Shown one piece after another: positions 7,934-16,070 of a stretch of 64,000 bases of DNA. Origin of the DNA: Hymenobacter elongatus (GTDB taxonomy: Bacteria; Bacteroidota; Bacteroidia; Cytophagales; Hymenobacteraceae); assembly GCF_004745955.1 (NCBI RefSeq), contig NZ_SRLD01000003.1, forward strand, positions 114,740 to 178,739, in the 5' to 3' direction. Numbering within the stretch: the stretch's first letter is position 1; each line of letters begins with the position of its first letter. The position numbers and the translations under genes were made by a program. The notes under the pieces are model-generated. The model searched no databases and was not told the origin of the DNA. It saw nothing but the letters and a program-made list of their open reading frames with translations.

Positions 7934-9149
7934 CTAGTAATACTGCGAGATAAAGGCAAAGGCCTGCAAGGTGTACGTCGTAGCCGAGGAGAAATGGTTG
8001 CCGCCCTGAATCGGCCGCAGCTCCACCTGGGTGGCACCACGGGCCCGCATAGCCTTATAGGCGTCTTCGGAGTTGAAGAAGGGCACATAATCGTCGGCGG
8101 TGCCGTGAAAGAGGGCCAGCGGGGCTTTGGGCTGCCAGTCGTGGATGTCGTTGGCGCGGAAGGCGGCCGTCATCGGCTGGTCCGTTTTGCTCAGGATACC
8201 CTGGCGGAACGTAGCCGTGAAGAGCTCCTTGGCTTGGTCCGGTACTTCGCCGAACGGATTGGCCTGTAGCTGGGCTGCCCAGGGCTGGTTGTAGTAGAAA
8301 GGCAAAGGCCGGTTGATGCCGTACACGCGGTTGTAGGTGTCGAGCACCCAAACGTAGGTACTCAAAAAGCTCAGCGGCTTATCCGACTGGAGAATATAAT
8401 CGGCGAAGGCCGACTTGTGGTAAGCCCCCGCACCCGGCGCGCTAGCCGTTACGCTGAACTCAGTAGCCGCTTTTTCCTCGAGTAGCTTGTGCAGCGCCAG
8501 CGTAGCGAAACCACCTTCGGAATAGCCCAGCAGGAAGTTCTTCTGATTGAGCACCAGCTTTTCTTTGGCCGCGAATTCGCGCGCGGCGCGCAGCATATCG
8601 AGTGAAGCCGAAGCCAACGATGCGGCGTGCTCATACGGATGCGGCACGGCCTTCGACGCGCCGTAGCCAATGTAGTCGGGGGCCGACACGAGGTAGCCCG
8701 TGGAGGCCAGCACCGACACCGCCGACCACACCTCGCTGCTCTGGCTGTAGTAGGAAGGCGCCCGGGCCTCGTCGTCGGGCCGGATGGTGCCGTGCTGGTA
8801 GCTCAGCAGCGGCAGCGCCTGCGTGGTGACGGGCACCAGCAGCGCGCCGGAGGCCACAATGCTCATCGGTGTCGCGCGTGGTATAGGTCAGCTTGTAGGC
8901 CCGAATCGGGTACCTGACCAGCGCCCCGACCAGCGGAATGCCCGCCACGCGCCCGGCCAGCGCCAGCGCCGAATACTCCCCGATGAGCGTGCTGCTGACC
9001 AGGTGCGTTTCGGCCGCCACCGGCGTTTCGGTGGCGGGCTGTGGGGCGGCGGCATCTTTGGTGCAGCTCAGGCCCGAGGCCGTGCTGACGCCGGCCCACA
9101 GCAGAAACACGAGGCGGGTCAGGCGGAAGTTGGATTTCGAGTGCGTCAC
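7934..9149 (-). pseudogene. Alpha/beta-hydrolase (secretory lipase-like) lipoprotein, frameshifted
   Basis: Two overlapping frames make one gene. From an ATG at 9149 the first frame encodes a lipoprotein signal (lipobox G-L-S-C) and ~95 residues up to Y-T-T-R-D-T-D. The second frame, from about 8866 to 7934, continues with S-I-V-A-S-G-A-L-L-V-P-V and a complete alpha/beta-hydrolase domain: nucleophile G-Y-S-E-G, acid in H-G-T-A-D-D-Y-V-P, histidine in G-G-N-H-F. A one-base change at roughly 8860-8872 separates the parts. The fold resembles the LIP secretory-lipase/prolyl-aminopeptidase-like group. As the sequence stands only an unexported hydrolase fragment or a truncated lipoprotein would be made; a base-calling error is possible. 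Confidence 0.8.
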
Positions 9150-9436
9150 GCGGAGCGTAATAAGGTGGGGTGCTGCCTGCTAACAGCGGAGCGACGAAAA
9201 AATTTCCCGAGGATGGCATACGCTGGCCTTTTCCGGCGGCTTTGTGCTACAAGCCAATCTTTTTTGACCTAGATTTGGCCGCCCGCTGCTTCCTGGCCGG
9301 GCACCTCCGCTCCGCTTACACACCTTATTGCGCTTCGTGGTTTTTGCTGCTGCCTGCTTTCCGGACGGCAGTTGGCAGTGCTTTATTCGGCTCCGGCCGA
9401 ATCAAAGAGTTGTATCACCTAACCCAATAAAAAATA

Positions 9437-10378
9437 GTGTATGAGCAAGCAATTACGCATTGCCGTAGCCGCCCTGGCGGCCAGTCTGAGCTTTTATACT
9501 GCAGCGAAGAGGAGGAGCCGATGGTCCGGCCACAAGCCCGGCCGCAGGCCCACTCCGTACTGGCCCCCACCCCGGCCCAGGCCCGCGCTGCCTGGCTTAC
9601 CTTTATAGAACAGGTAGAAAGTGGCGCACTCCAGGACCCACTTGGCCGGTATGTACGCAAGGGCACCCTGGTTACCAGGGGCCAGCAGGCACAGCGGCGG
9701 CCCAAAGGCGAAGCCAGCCGGGGCCTTCACGTGGCCCTGCTGCCCCAGGACGGGGGCGAAGTATACACCATGCTGCCCGATGACCCGTGCTGCCCCAGCT
9801 CCGGCCCTACCGTTGCGTATTCCATCTTCACCCAAAGCACGGGCACGGGTGGCAGCGGTCAGATACACGACCTCAAGCTCATTGCCAACTCCTCCACCAG
9901 TGCCAATAATGCGCCCACGGGTTACGTTAAGCTCAATGCCGACCTGAATCGGGGGGCCAGCGGCGCGTTCATCTACCTGTGTTTCACCCGCGACCCTGCC
10001 TTCGTCCTCAAGGGGCTGGAGTACCACCAAAACTTTCCCTACACCGCTCCCACGGATGTGCTGACCAGCTTCGAAGCTAAGTTTGGCAGTTTTTCCAACT
10101 TCCCTAGCAATAGCACACATTTTTACAATATCTGGGCTCCGAATCAATACTCGTATGCCCATTGGGACTTGGTTGACCTGAATGCAGGAGCTGGTGGAGA
10201 GTACATCTACTCTTTTCAGTCGAAAAATCCGGCAGTATCAAATTACAAATACATTTCGCAGGTCGGGATATTATCAGGCAGTAGTTCTGCTATCCAACCT
10301 CCTTCAGGCTGGGAGAAATATCCACAGGACCTAAACGCCGGGGCAGGTGGCGACTTTATCTATTTCTGCTACCGTTAA
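9437..10378 (+). CDS. Beta-prism (MABP-like) repeat lipoprotein with a frameshifted signal peptide
   Basis: The open frame (313 residues) contains three variants of the motif D-L-N-x-G-A-G-G-x-[FY]-I-Y, at the middle and near the C-terminus (ending D-F-I-Y-F-C-Y-R), each after a stretch with Gly/Ser-rich turns. This resembles the repeat of MABP/beta-prism domains known in MVB12 and some bacterial effectors; the family call is an inference. The frame's own N-terminus (MYEQAITHC) is not a signal peptide, but an ATG at 9441 in the +1 frame encodes MSKQLRIAVAALAASLSF. Adding one T to the TTTT at about 9494 joins it to L-Y-C-S-E-E-E-E, a lipoprotein-like junction. So the true gene likely starts at 9441 and carries a one-base slip. 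Confidence 0.65.
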   Translation: MYEQAITHCRSRPGGQSELLYCSEEEEPMVRPQARPQAHSVLAPTPAQARAAWLTFIEQVESGALQDPLGRYVRKGTLVTRGQQAQRRPKGEASRGLHVALLPQDGGEVYTMLPDDPCCPSSGPTVAYSIFTQSTGTGGSGQIHDLKLIANSSTSANNAPTGYVKLNADLNRGASGAFIYLCFTRDPAFVLKGLEYHQNFPYTAPTDVLTSFEAKFGSFSNFPSNSTHFYNIWAPNQYSYAHWDLVDLNAGAGGEYIYSFQSKNPAVSNYKYISQVGILSGSSSAIQPPSGWEKYPQDLNAGAGGDFIYFCYR

Positions 10379-10398
10379 ACCGAGAACCGTATTCAGCT

Positions 10399-11148
10399 AT
10401 GAAAATCCCTCTTTTCACCTTGCTGCTTTGCGCAGGCATTCCGGGCCAAGGCCCGGAATGCCAAGCCCAGCCGAGTACGCCCAGCTACACCCCGCGCTTT
10501 TCCATCGGCGTGCAAACGGCGCAGAACCGCTACGTCGTGTTTTATCCTACTACCGTCAGCACGCGCAGCATCAAGCCCTGGATGGTGACAGCCGGAGTGC
10601 AGTTTACGCCGCGTTTTCTGCTGCAAGTGGGTTACGGCTACAGCCATGAGGAAACTGTGGAGGACCCGTCCGGTACAGGAACTACGCTCACCGGCCAGCA
10701 AACCTCCGGGGTGTATCGTTATGCCTCACGTGCTTGGGCTGTTCCGCTGCTCACGCGGTACACGCTCACCAGAAGGCCCCTATCGCGGGTGCAGTTTGAT
10801 CTGTTGAGCGGGGCAACGCTAGCTGCTGCCCGCTTCAGCGGCTACAGCGACAGCCGGATTGACGGTCAGATCATCAGCTCGACCAGCTACGGCGGCCGGG
10901 CTACCCCGCAGCTCTACGCCACGGCCGGGGTGGGGGCGCGGGTGTGGTTTGGCAAGCACTGGCACCTGGTCTGGGATATCACCCTGAACCGCAACCTGCA
11001 CGCCTCCTCGCGCTACACCAACCTGGAAACCACCGGCAACCGCTGGGGCCTCACCCGCAGCGCCAACCTGGGCGTGCAATACCGCTTCGGCTGGCCTAAA
11101 AAAGTCCAGGCGGCGGCCCGGCCAGCCCCGCAAACGCCCGCACAGTAG
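10399..11148 (+). CDS. Outer-membrane beta-barrel protein
   Basis: 249 residues with a signal peptide and alternating hydrophobic strands typical of Bacteroidota outer-membrane barrels (for example T-A-G-V-Q-F-T-P-R-F-L-L-Q-V-G-Y-G-Y and A-N-L-G-V-Q-Y-R-F-G near the end). The terminal barrel strand is followed by an unusual Pro/Ala-rich tail (VQAAARPAPQTPAQ). It starts 21 bases after the beta-prism lipoprotein and may share its transcript. A 13-bp perfect inverted repeat lies in codons 13-22, which makes the signal-peptide end (G-I-P-G-Q-G-P-E-C) atypical. Function unknown; barrel assignment is from strand pattern only. Confidence 0.75.
   Translation: MKIPLFTLLLCAGIPGQGPECQAQPSTPSYTPRFSIGVQTAQNRYVVFYPTTVSTRSIKPWMVTAGVQFTPRFLLQVGYGYSHEETVEDPSGTGTTLTGQQTSGVYRYASRAWAVPLLTRYTLTRRPLSRVQFDLLSGATLAAARFSGYSDSRIDGQIISSTSYGGRATPQLYATAGVGARVWFGKHWHLVWDITLNRNLHASSRYTNLETTGNRWGLTRSANLGVQYRFGWPKKVQAAARPAPQTPAQ
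10435..10462. repeat. Perfect inverted repeat inside a coding region
   Basis: GGCATTCCGGGCC, AA, GGCCCGGAATGCC: 13-bp arms with a two-base loop, starting 36 bases after the ATG of the barrel gene. In mRNA it would be a very stable hairpin early in the coding region. It may be an inserted palindrome, as the encoded residues interrupt an otherwise normal signal peptide. Confidence 0.7.
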
Positions 11149-11267
11149 GCAAAACGGGCCAGCCGCCCGGTCGGGGCCACCAACAATATCGGGCCATCGG
11201 GGCGGCGGTTCGTGGCAAAAAGGCGTAACTTGCTGACCACTCTTGCCTTTAACACCTACGTTCCGCA

Positions 11268-12302
11268 GTGTCTTCGTTTACCCGTTTCTCCCGCTTTTCG
11301 CGCCCGCTGCTGCCAGCTTTGGGCCTGTTTTTCGCCCTCACGCTGCCCGGTTGCGGCACCCGCTCCGACGGTGAAACTGCCGACACCAAAGCCACCGCCG
11401 AAGTGCCCGTCCAGCCCGTGGTAGTGGATAGCGCCACCCTGAAAAAGCAGGTGATGCTGCGCGATTCGCTGCTGGCCGATTCCATCATGAAGAAAAGCGG
11501 GCAGCTGCCGGGCGCTATTCTGCCGGGCAAGCGCATCGTGGCCTTCTATGGCAATATCCGCTCGAAGGGCATGGGCATTCTGGGCCGCGAGCCCAAGGAG
11601 CAAATGTTCCGCAAGTTTGAGAAGGTGCTGGCCGAGTGGCGTGCCGCCGACCCCAGCCGGGGCGTGCAGGCCGCTCTACACAACGTGACGATTACGGCCC
11701 AGGGCACGCCCGGCAAAGACGGCAAGTGGCGCCTGATGAACTCCAAGGCCACCATCGAGGAAGTTATCAGCTGGGCCCGGGAGCACAAGTGCATCCTTTT
11801 TCTGGACGTGCAGGTGGGCCACAGTACCCTCGCCGCCGAGCTGCCCAAACTGGAGCAATACCTCAAGCAGCCCGATATTCACCTGGGCATCGACCCCGAG
11901 TTCTCGCTGGCTACGATGCCCGGTGTACGGCCCAACCAGCGCATCGGTACCTATGATGCCAAAGACGTGAACTTCGCCGTGAGCTTTCTGGCCCGTATCG
12001 TGAGCGAAAACAACCTTCCGCCCAAGGTGCTGACGGTGCACCGCTTCACGCGGAAGATGATTACCAACTACAAAAACATCAAGCTCGACCCCCGGGTGCA
12101 GATAGTGATGCACATGGACGGCCACGGCGAGCCCACTCTCAAAAAGGACTCCTACCACGACTACATCGTGAAGGAGCCGGTGCAGTACACCGGCTTTAAG
12201 CTCTTCTACGAGTACGATGCCCGGCCCAAGCCCCACCACATCATGACGCCCCAGGAGGTCATTGCTCTCACCCCGTCGCCGCTGTACATACAGTACCAGT
12301 AG
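11268..12302 (+). CDS. Secreted lipoprotein of unknown function, possibly TIM-barrel-like
   Basis: 344 residues from a GTG start. The signal peptide ends in L-P-G-C (lipobox), followed by a low-complexity Thr/Ala/Val linker to residue ~60. The globular part begins I-V-A-F-Y-G-N-I-R-S-K-G-M-G-I-L-G and contains alternating beta strands and helices: C-I-L-F-L-D-V-Q-V-G-H, H-L-G-I-D-P-E-F-S-L, V-L-T-V-H-R-F-T, V-Q-I-V-M-H-M-D-G-H-G. Acidic residues at strand ends (D-V-Q, D-P-E-F, D-G-H-G) suggest a glycosidase-like or phosphodiesterase-like barrel, but I do not recognise a named family. It stands alone between two intergenic regions and ends at a strong terminator. Confidence 0.8.
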   Translation: MSSFTRFSRFSRPLLPALGLFFALTLPGCGTRSDGETADTKATAEVPVQPVVVDSATLKKQVMLRDSLLADSIMKKSGQLPGAILPGKRIVAFYGNIRSKGMGILGREPKEQMFRKFEKVLAEWRAADPSRGVQAALHNVTITAQGTPGKDGKWRLMNSKATIEEVISWAREHKCILFLDVQVGHSTLAAELPKLEQYLKQPDIHLGIDPEFSLATMPGVRPNQRIGTYDAKDVNFAVSFLARIVSENNLPPKVLTVHRFTRKMITNYKNIKLDPRVQIVMHMDGHGEPTLKKDSYHDYIVKEPVQYTGFKLFYEYDARPKPHHIMTPQEVIALTPSPLYIQYQ

Positions 12303-12320
12303 CCGTTGAGGCAACATACA

Positions 12321-12358
12321 AAAAAGGCCGCTGGATACTCCAGCGGCCTTTTTTTTTA
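12321..12358 (+). terminator. Intrinsic terminator of the lipoprotein gene
   Basis: AAGGCCGCTGGA (12324-12335) pairs with TCCAGCGGCCTT (12339-12350), followed by a run of T to 12357. Confidence 0.9.
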
Positions 12359-12362
12359 CCGA

Positions 12363-12510
12363 AGCTGTTTAGAAAGTCGCCAACCGTAACCAGCATGTCG
12401 TGCTGAGCGAAGTCGAAGCATCTCTACCGCTTCTTGGAACGGCACCTACGAAGCGGTAGAGATGCTTCGACTTCGTTCAGCATGACGTTCTTTTGACTTT
12501 CTAAACAGCT
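12363..12510. repeat. Dispersed long inverted repeat, copy B
   Basis: A 148-bp element whose outermost 16 bases are perfectly inverted (AGCTGTTTAGAAAGTC at 12363-12378, complement at 12495-12510). Inner arms contain GTCGAAGCATCTCTACCGCTTC and its complement, and the shared GTCATGCTGAGC-type core in altered form on the left. Same family as copies at 4625-4753 and 60433-60575, with a different tip sequence. Confidence 0.85.
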
Positions 12511-12605
12511 CCACCTGTATTTTTCCAGTCCGAATATTCTTCCGAAGTCCCGATTGTATTTGCGGCCAATTTTTACCTTTGCTAGCTACCCTTACTGTTT
12601 TCTAC

Positions 12606-13310
12606 ATGATTCGCCCCTCTACCACTACCCGATTTATCTGTTTCACTTTTCTGGTTCTGCTGGCGCTGCGCGGCCTGGGCCAAGCCACCGACCCGGTAGC
12701 CCCGGGCCGCGCACCGAAAAATATCATCAAACTCGCGCCACTGGGTTTTATTCATGGGCAGCTGCCGTTTTCGGTGGAGTCGCGGCTGGGCTTCGAACGG
12801 GTAATCGGGCCGCACAGCAGCGTGGCGGTGGCCTATTCGCATCTGGGCACCAACAAACCGTTCAATTTCGTGGGGAGCGTGGCGTTGAGCGCGGCCATCA
12901 GCACGGCCTTCACGGCCGCCGGCTACCCCACGGTCGTGTACACCGATACCAAAATCAACACCAGCGGCTACCGTTACCAGTTCCAGTACAAACACTATCT
13001 GAGCAAGAAGGCCGCGCCGGAGGGTCTGTATCTGTCGCCGCACTTCTCCTACGCCAAAGCCGACTACGACATTCGGCTGAAGGCATTTGAGGTAGCGGCG
13101 GCCATCAAGATGACCAACAGCAATTATAACCTGCTGTTCGGCTTCCAGGATATCTGGGGCAAGCACTTCGTGGTCGACGTATTCACCGGCCTGGGCTACC
13201 GCGACCGAAGCATCCGGATTTTTGATACCCAGGGCAAACTGGTTGATACCATGCCCAAGGGCACGGCCCTTAAGGTTTCGTCGGGCCTGAATGTGGGCTG
13301 GGCCTTTTAA
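12606..13310 (+). CDS. Outer-membrane barrel protein (DUF3575-like)
   Basis: About 234 residues from the ATG at 12606, chosen because it gives a normal signal peptide (MIRPSTTTRFICFTFLVLLA, cleavage near G-Q-A) whereas the frame's earlier ATG at 12579 does not. The mature start N-I-I-K-L-A-P-L-G-F-I-H-G-Q-L-P-F-S-V-E-S-R-L-G-F-E-R resembles Bacteroidota DUF3575-like outer-membrane proteins, and the C-terminus (G-L-N-V-G-W-A-F) ends in an aromatic residue as barrels do. A TACCTTTG at 12574-12581 fits the -7 promoter element, without a clear -33 partner. Convergent with the rhodopsin gene. Confidence 0.78.
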   Translation: MIRPSTTTRFICFTFLVLLALRGLGQATDPVAPGRAPKNIIKLAPLGFIHGQLPFSVESRLGFERVIGPHSSVAVAYSHLGTNKPFNFVGSVALSAAISTAFTAAGYPTVVYTDTKINTSGYRYQFQYKHYLSKKAAPEGLYLSPHFSYAKADYDIRLKAFEVAAAIKMTNSNYNLLFGFQDIWGKHFVVDVFTGLGYRDRSIRIFDTQGKLVDTMPKGTALKVSSGLNVGWAF

Positions 13311-13337
13311 TCGCGCCGACAGCGCCTCAGGCGTACG

Positions 13338-14138
13338 TCAGCCTGCTATGTTTCGCCCAAAAAGCCGCTGCTGCTGCTGGCGGCGCTGCTTTCTTTTGCG
13401 GCCCCATTTGCGGGCCATGGTATAAATCACGAGACCGAAACCGACTTTGTTCAGCACATCGCCGAAGTTGTAAACCAGGTCATGGTTCAGGTGCAGGCGC
13501 TCAAACAGATTCATGGGAATGGTCACGTAGCCCAGGGGATAAATGACCCAGCCAATGAGGATAAAATAGCTCAGGTAGCTGAAGGCTTGCACCACTTCTT
13601 CATCGGGGCAGGCATCGACGAGGCGGGCCAGCGGGCCAAACCAGATTTCGTGGAGAATGACCATATAGCCCAGCAGCGCAATACTGCCCCATAGAATAGA
13701 CCAGTAGCCGGGCGACGTCTCGCCCACGAACCCGAAGCCAATCATCCAGATGGCCGCCAGCAACAGCCGCCACAACGAGCTCACCGGTGCCCCCAAAGGC
13801 CGCAGCAGCAGGTAGAACTGGCTGCACATCAGCGGCACCGTGAACACCCAGTCGATGTAGCGAAACCGCGTCGGCGACAGGCCCAGGTTCAGATACATAC
13901 CGAGCATAAAATAGTAGCTGCCACCCGCAATCAGACATACCAGGCTGGCAAGCGTCATGGTGAGTCGCCAGCGCCGGGGCACGTTGCCGCGCTCCACCAG
14001 AAAGAACAGCGACGCGCCCAGCATGGCAAACATGCTGAAGAAGAACGTCACCCCAATCAGGTCGTTATCGGCCACGTAATAGTAAGGGCGAGTAAGGACG
14101 GGCGCGGCAGTAGATATCGATAGTAGGAGTGGCAACAT
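13338..14138 (-). CDS. Proteorhodopsin-like microbial rhodopsin with Asp-Thr-Gln motif
   Basis: A 266-residue seven-helix protein. Helix C reads F-R-Y-I-D-W-V-F-T-V-P-L-M-C-S-Q, giving Asp96 at the counterion, Thr100, and Gln107 where proteorhodopsin has the proton-donor glutamate. Helix F has W-V-I-Y-P-L-G-Y; helix G has Y-N-F-G-D-V-L-N-K, so Lys231 can bind retinal and Asp227 is kept. Met104 sits at the colour-tuning position, which favours green absorption. The helix-B histidine that partners the counterion in proteorhodopsin is Ser74. It should bind retinal in the inner membrane; whether it pumps protons efficiently is doubtful without a donor carboxylate. No blh or carotenoid gene lies in the window. 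Basic tail R-K-W-G-R-K-R-K-Q-R-R. Confidence 0.9.
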   Translation of the reverse strand: MLPLLLSISTAAPVLTRPYYYVADNDLIGVTFFFSMFAMLGASLFFLVERGNVPRRWRLTMTLASLVCLIAGGSYYFMLGMYLNLGLSPTRFRYIDWVFTVPLMCSQFYLLLRPLGAPVSSLWRLLLAAIWMIGFGFVGETSPGYWSILWGSIALLGYMVILHEIWFGPLARLVDACPDEEVVQAFSYLSYFILIGWVIYPLGYVTIPMNLFERLHLNHDLVYNFGDVLNKVGFGLVIYTMARKWGRKRKQRRQQQQRLFGRNIAG

Positions 14139-14384
14139 AGGCAGAATCGGTGGCTGGGGTAAGCATCAGCCTGATGGCAGTCAACTAAGCGGAGCCCCGT
14201 TTCCACATACTATCTGAGCCGGTAGATGTTTGCGCGCTTTCCAAATAAGTCGGGCCTAGCAGGAGCCTAAGAATAGCCTTGGGTCCCGGCCCGCCAGAGC
14301 ACCCCATTGCGCGCTTGTGCATGCACCACACAAGCCCAGGAATTAACCATACGTACCTGGTCCGGCTGGGGATTAATACGGCAC

Positions 14385-14419
14385 AAAAAAGCCGGGCTCC
14401 GGTGCAGGAGCCCGGCTTC
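14385..14419 (-). terminator. Terminator of the efflux operon
   Basis: AAGCCGGGCTCC and GGAGCCCGGCTT pair around GGTGCA. On the minus strand the stem is followed by TTTTTT, placing it just after emrB. Confidence 0.88.
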
Positions 14420-14438
14420 ACCGGTGGGTAAGAAACAG

Positions 14439-16010
14439 CTAGTGCGCCGCGTTCAAATCGACTTTGGCCCCGGGCCGGGCCCGCTTGATCAGCAAAATCA
14501 GGGGCAGGCAGAGCAGAAAGAACACGCCGATCAGCAGGAACGTCTGGGAGTAGGTGATGAGGGCCGTTTGGCGCAGCAAAGCTCCTTCCAGAGCCGCGTA
14601 GGCTTGCTGCTGGGCCTGCACCAGGCTTGCGCCCCGGGCCAGAAAACTGTTGGTGAGCCCTTGCAGACGCTGTTGCGTTTCGGGGTCGTAGAGCGAGATA
14701 TTGGGCAGCAGCGCCGTGCGGTTCTGGTACGACGAGCGCTCGATGTAGGTCCCGACCAGCGCCACGCCGAACGAGCCCCCGAGCTGCCGGATCATGCCGG
14801 TGAGGCCCGCCGCCTGCCCGGCGTCTTTGCCGCTGAGGCCGGAGAGCGACATGGTGGTGATGGGCAAAAACAGCAAACTCAGCCCCAGGCCGCGCAGCAT
14901 GAGAGGCCAGAAGAAGTCGCTCTCGCCCGCCAGCGGCGAAATGCGGGTGCTCATCCAGTAGGAGAAGAAAAAGAAGATGGCAAAGCCGGCGGGCAGCATA
15001 TATTTCTGCGGCACCCCGCCCTGAATGGCCTTGCCGATGACGGGCATCATGAAGCCCGACAGCAAGGCGCCGGGCAGCAGGAGGTAGCCGGTTTGGGCCG
15101 CCGTGAAACCCAGAATACGCTGGCAGAAAATTGGGAAGACAAACACCGATGCAAACAGCCCGAAGCCCAGAACAAACGACAGAAATGCCCCAATCGACAG
15201 GTTGCGGCTTTTGGTGAGCACCCGCAAATCCACGATCGGCTGGTCGGCCGTCAGCTCGCGCCAGATGAAGCCCACTACGCCCACCACAGCCAGCGCGCTG
15301 AAGCTCAGGATATAGGCGCTTTCGAACCAATCCTCGCTTTCGCCCTGCTCCAGCACCAGCTGCAGGGCACCCACGCCCGCAATCAGCAGCACGATGCCCG
15401 CCCAGTCGATTTGGCGCAATGGCCGGGGAATGGCGTTTTTGATGCGTTCCGGGTCGCGAATAAACAGCATGGTGAAGATGGCCGCCAGGATGCCCACGGG
15501 CACGTTCACGTAGAAAATCCAGGGCCAGGTGTAGTTATCCACGATGTAGCCGCCCAACGTAGGCCCAATGGTGGGGCCGATAATGACGCCCATGCCGAAC
15601 AAGGCCTGCCCCAATGCCAGCTGCTTGGGTGGAAAAGTATCAATCAGAATAGCCTGCGAGGTAGCCATGAGAGCCCCGCCGCCAATGCCCTGAATGAAGC
15701 GAAAAGCCACCAGCTCCCAGATATTGGTGCTTTGGCCGCACGCCATCGAGGCCAGCGTAAAAATGATGACTGACACGAAGTAGTAGTTGCGGCGGCCAAA
15801 CTGCTCGGCCAGAAAGCCCGTCATCGGAATCACGATGACGTTGGCAATGCCATAGGAGGCAATAACCCAGCTTACTTCCTGCTGCGTGGCCGAAAGGTTG
15901 CCCATCATCTGGGTCAGGGCCACGTTTACGATGCTGGTATCAATGAGCTCCAGCAAGCAGCAGAGCACCACCGTTATAACGATGATCCACTTGGTAAATC
16001 CGGTTTCCAT
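14439..16010 (-). CDS. emrB: DHA2-family drug:H+ antiporter (EmrB/QacA)
   Basis: 523 residues, about 14 membrane helices. Motif D1 is clear in helix 1 (L-L-E-L-I-D-T-S-I-V-N-V-A-L), motif A-like in G-F-L-A-E-Q-F-G-R-R, and motif C-like in G-P-T-I-G-P-T-L-G-G. The DHA2 family exports amphiphilic drugs using the proton gradient; with EmrA and TolC partners it spans both membranes. Last gene of the minus-strand set tolC-usp-emrA-emrB, 60 bases after emrA, and followed by a terminator. Substrate not inferable. Confidence 0.93.
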   Translation of the reverse strand: METGFTKWIIVITVVLCCLLELIDTSIVNVALTQMMGNLSATQQEVSWVIASYGIANVIVIPMTGFLAEQFGRRNYYFVSVIIFTLASMACGQSTNIWELVAFRFIQGIGGGALMATSQAILIDTFPPKQLALGQALFGMGVIIGPTIGPTLGGYIVDNYTWPWIFYVNVPVGILAAIFTMLFIRDPERIKNAIPRPLRQIDWAGIVLLIAGVGALQLVLEQGESEDWFESAYILSFSALAVVGVVGFIWRELTADQPIVDLRVLTKSRNLSIGAFLSFVLGFGLFASVFVFPIFCQRILGFTAAQTGYLLLPGALLSGFMMPVIGKAIQGGVPQKYMLPAGFAIFFFFSYWMSTRISPLAGESDFFWPLMLRGLGLSLLFLPITTMSLSGLSGKDAGQAAGLTGMIRQLGGSFGVALVGTYIERSSYQNRTALLPNISLYDPETQQRLQGLTNSFLARGASLVQAQQQAYAALEGALLRQTALITYSQTFLLIGVFFLLCLPLILLIKRARPGAKVDLNAAH

Positions 16011-16070
16011 GCGGTGAGGTGGTAAAAGGATGAAGTGGGAAGGATGTTGTGCTTCCTTGCCGTAAGTCGA

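Noticed and set aside
14307..15773. 488-codon plus-strand frame opposite emrB
   Set aside because: Low-complexity Gln/Arg/His-rich product with no membrane helices or domain; emrB motifs lie on the other strand.
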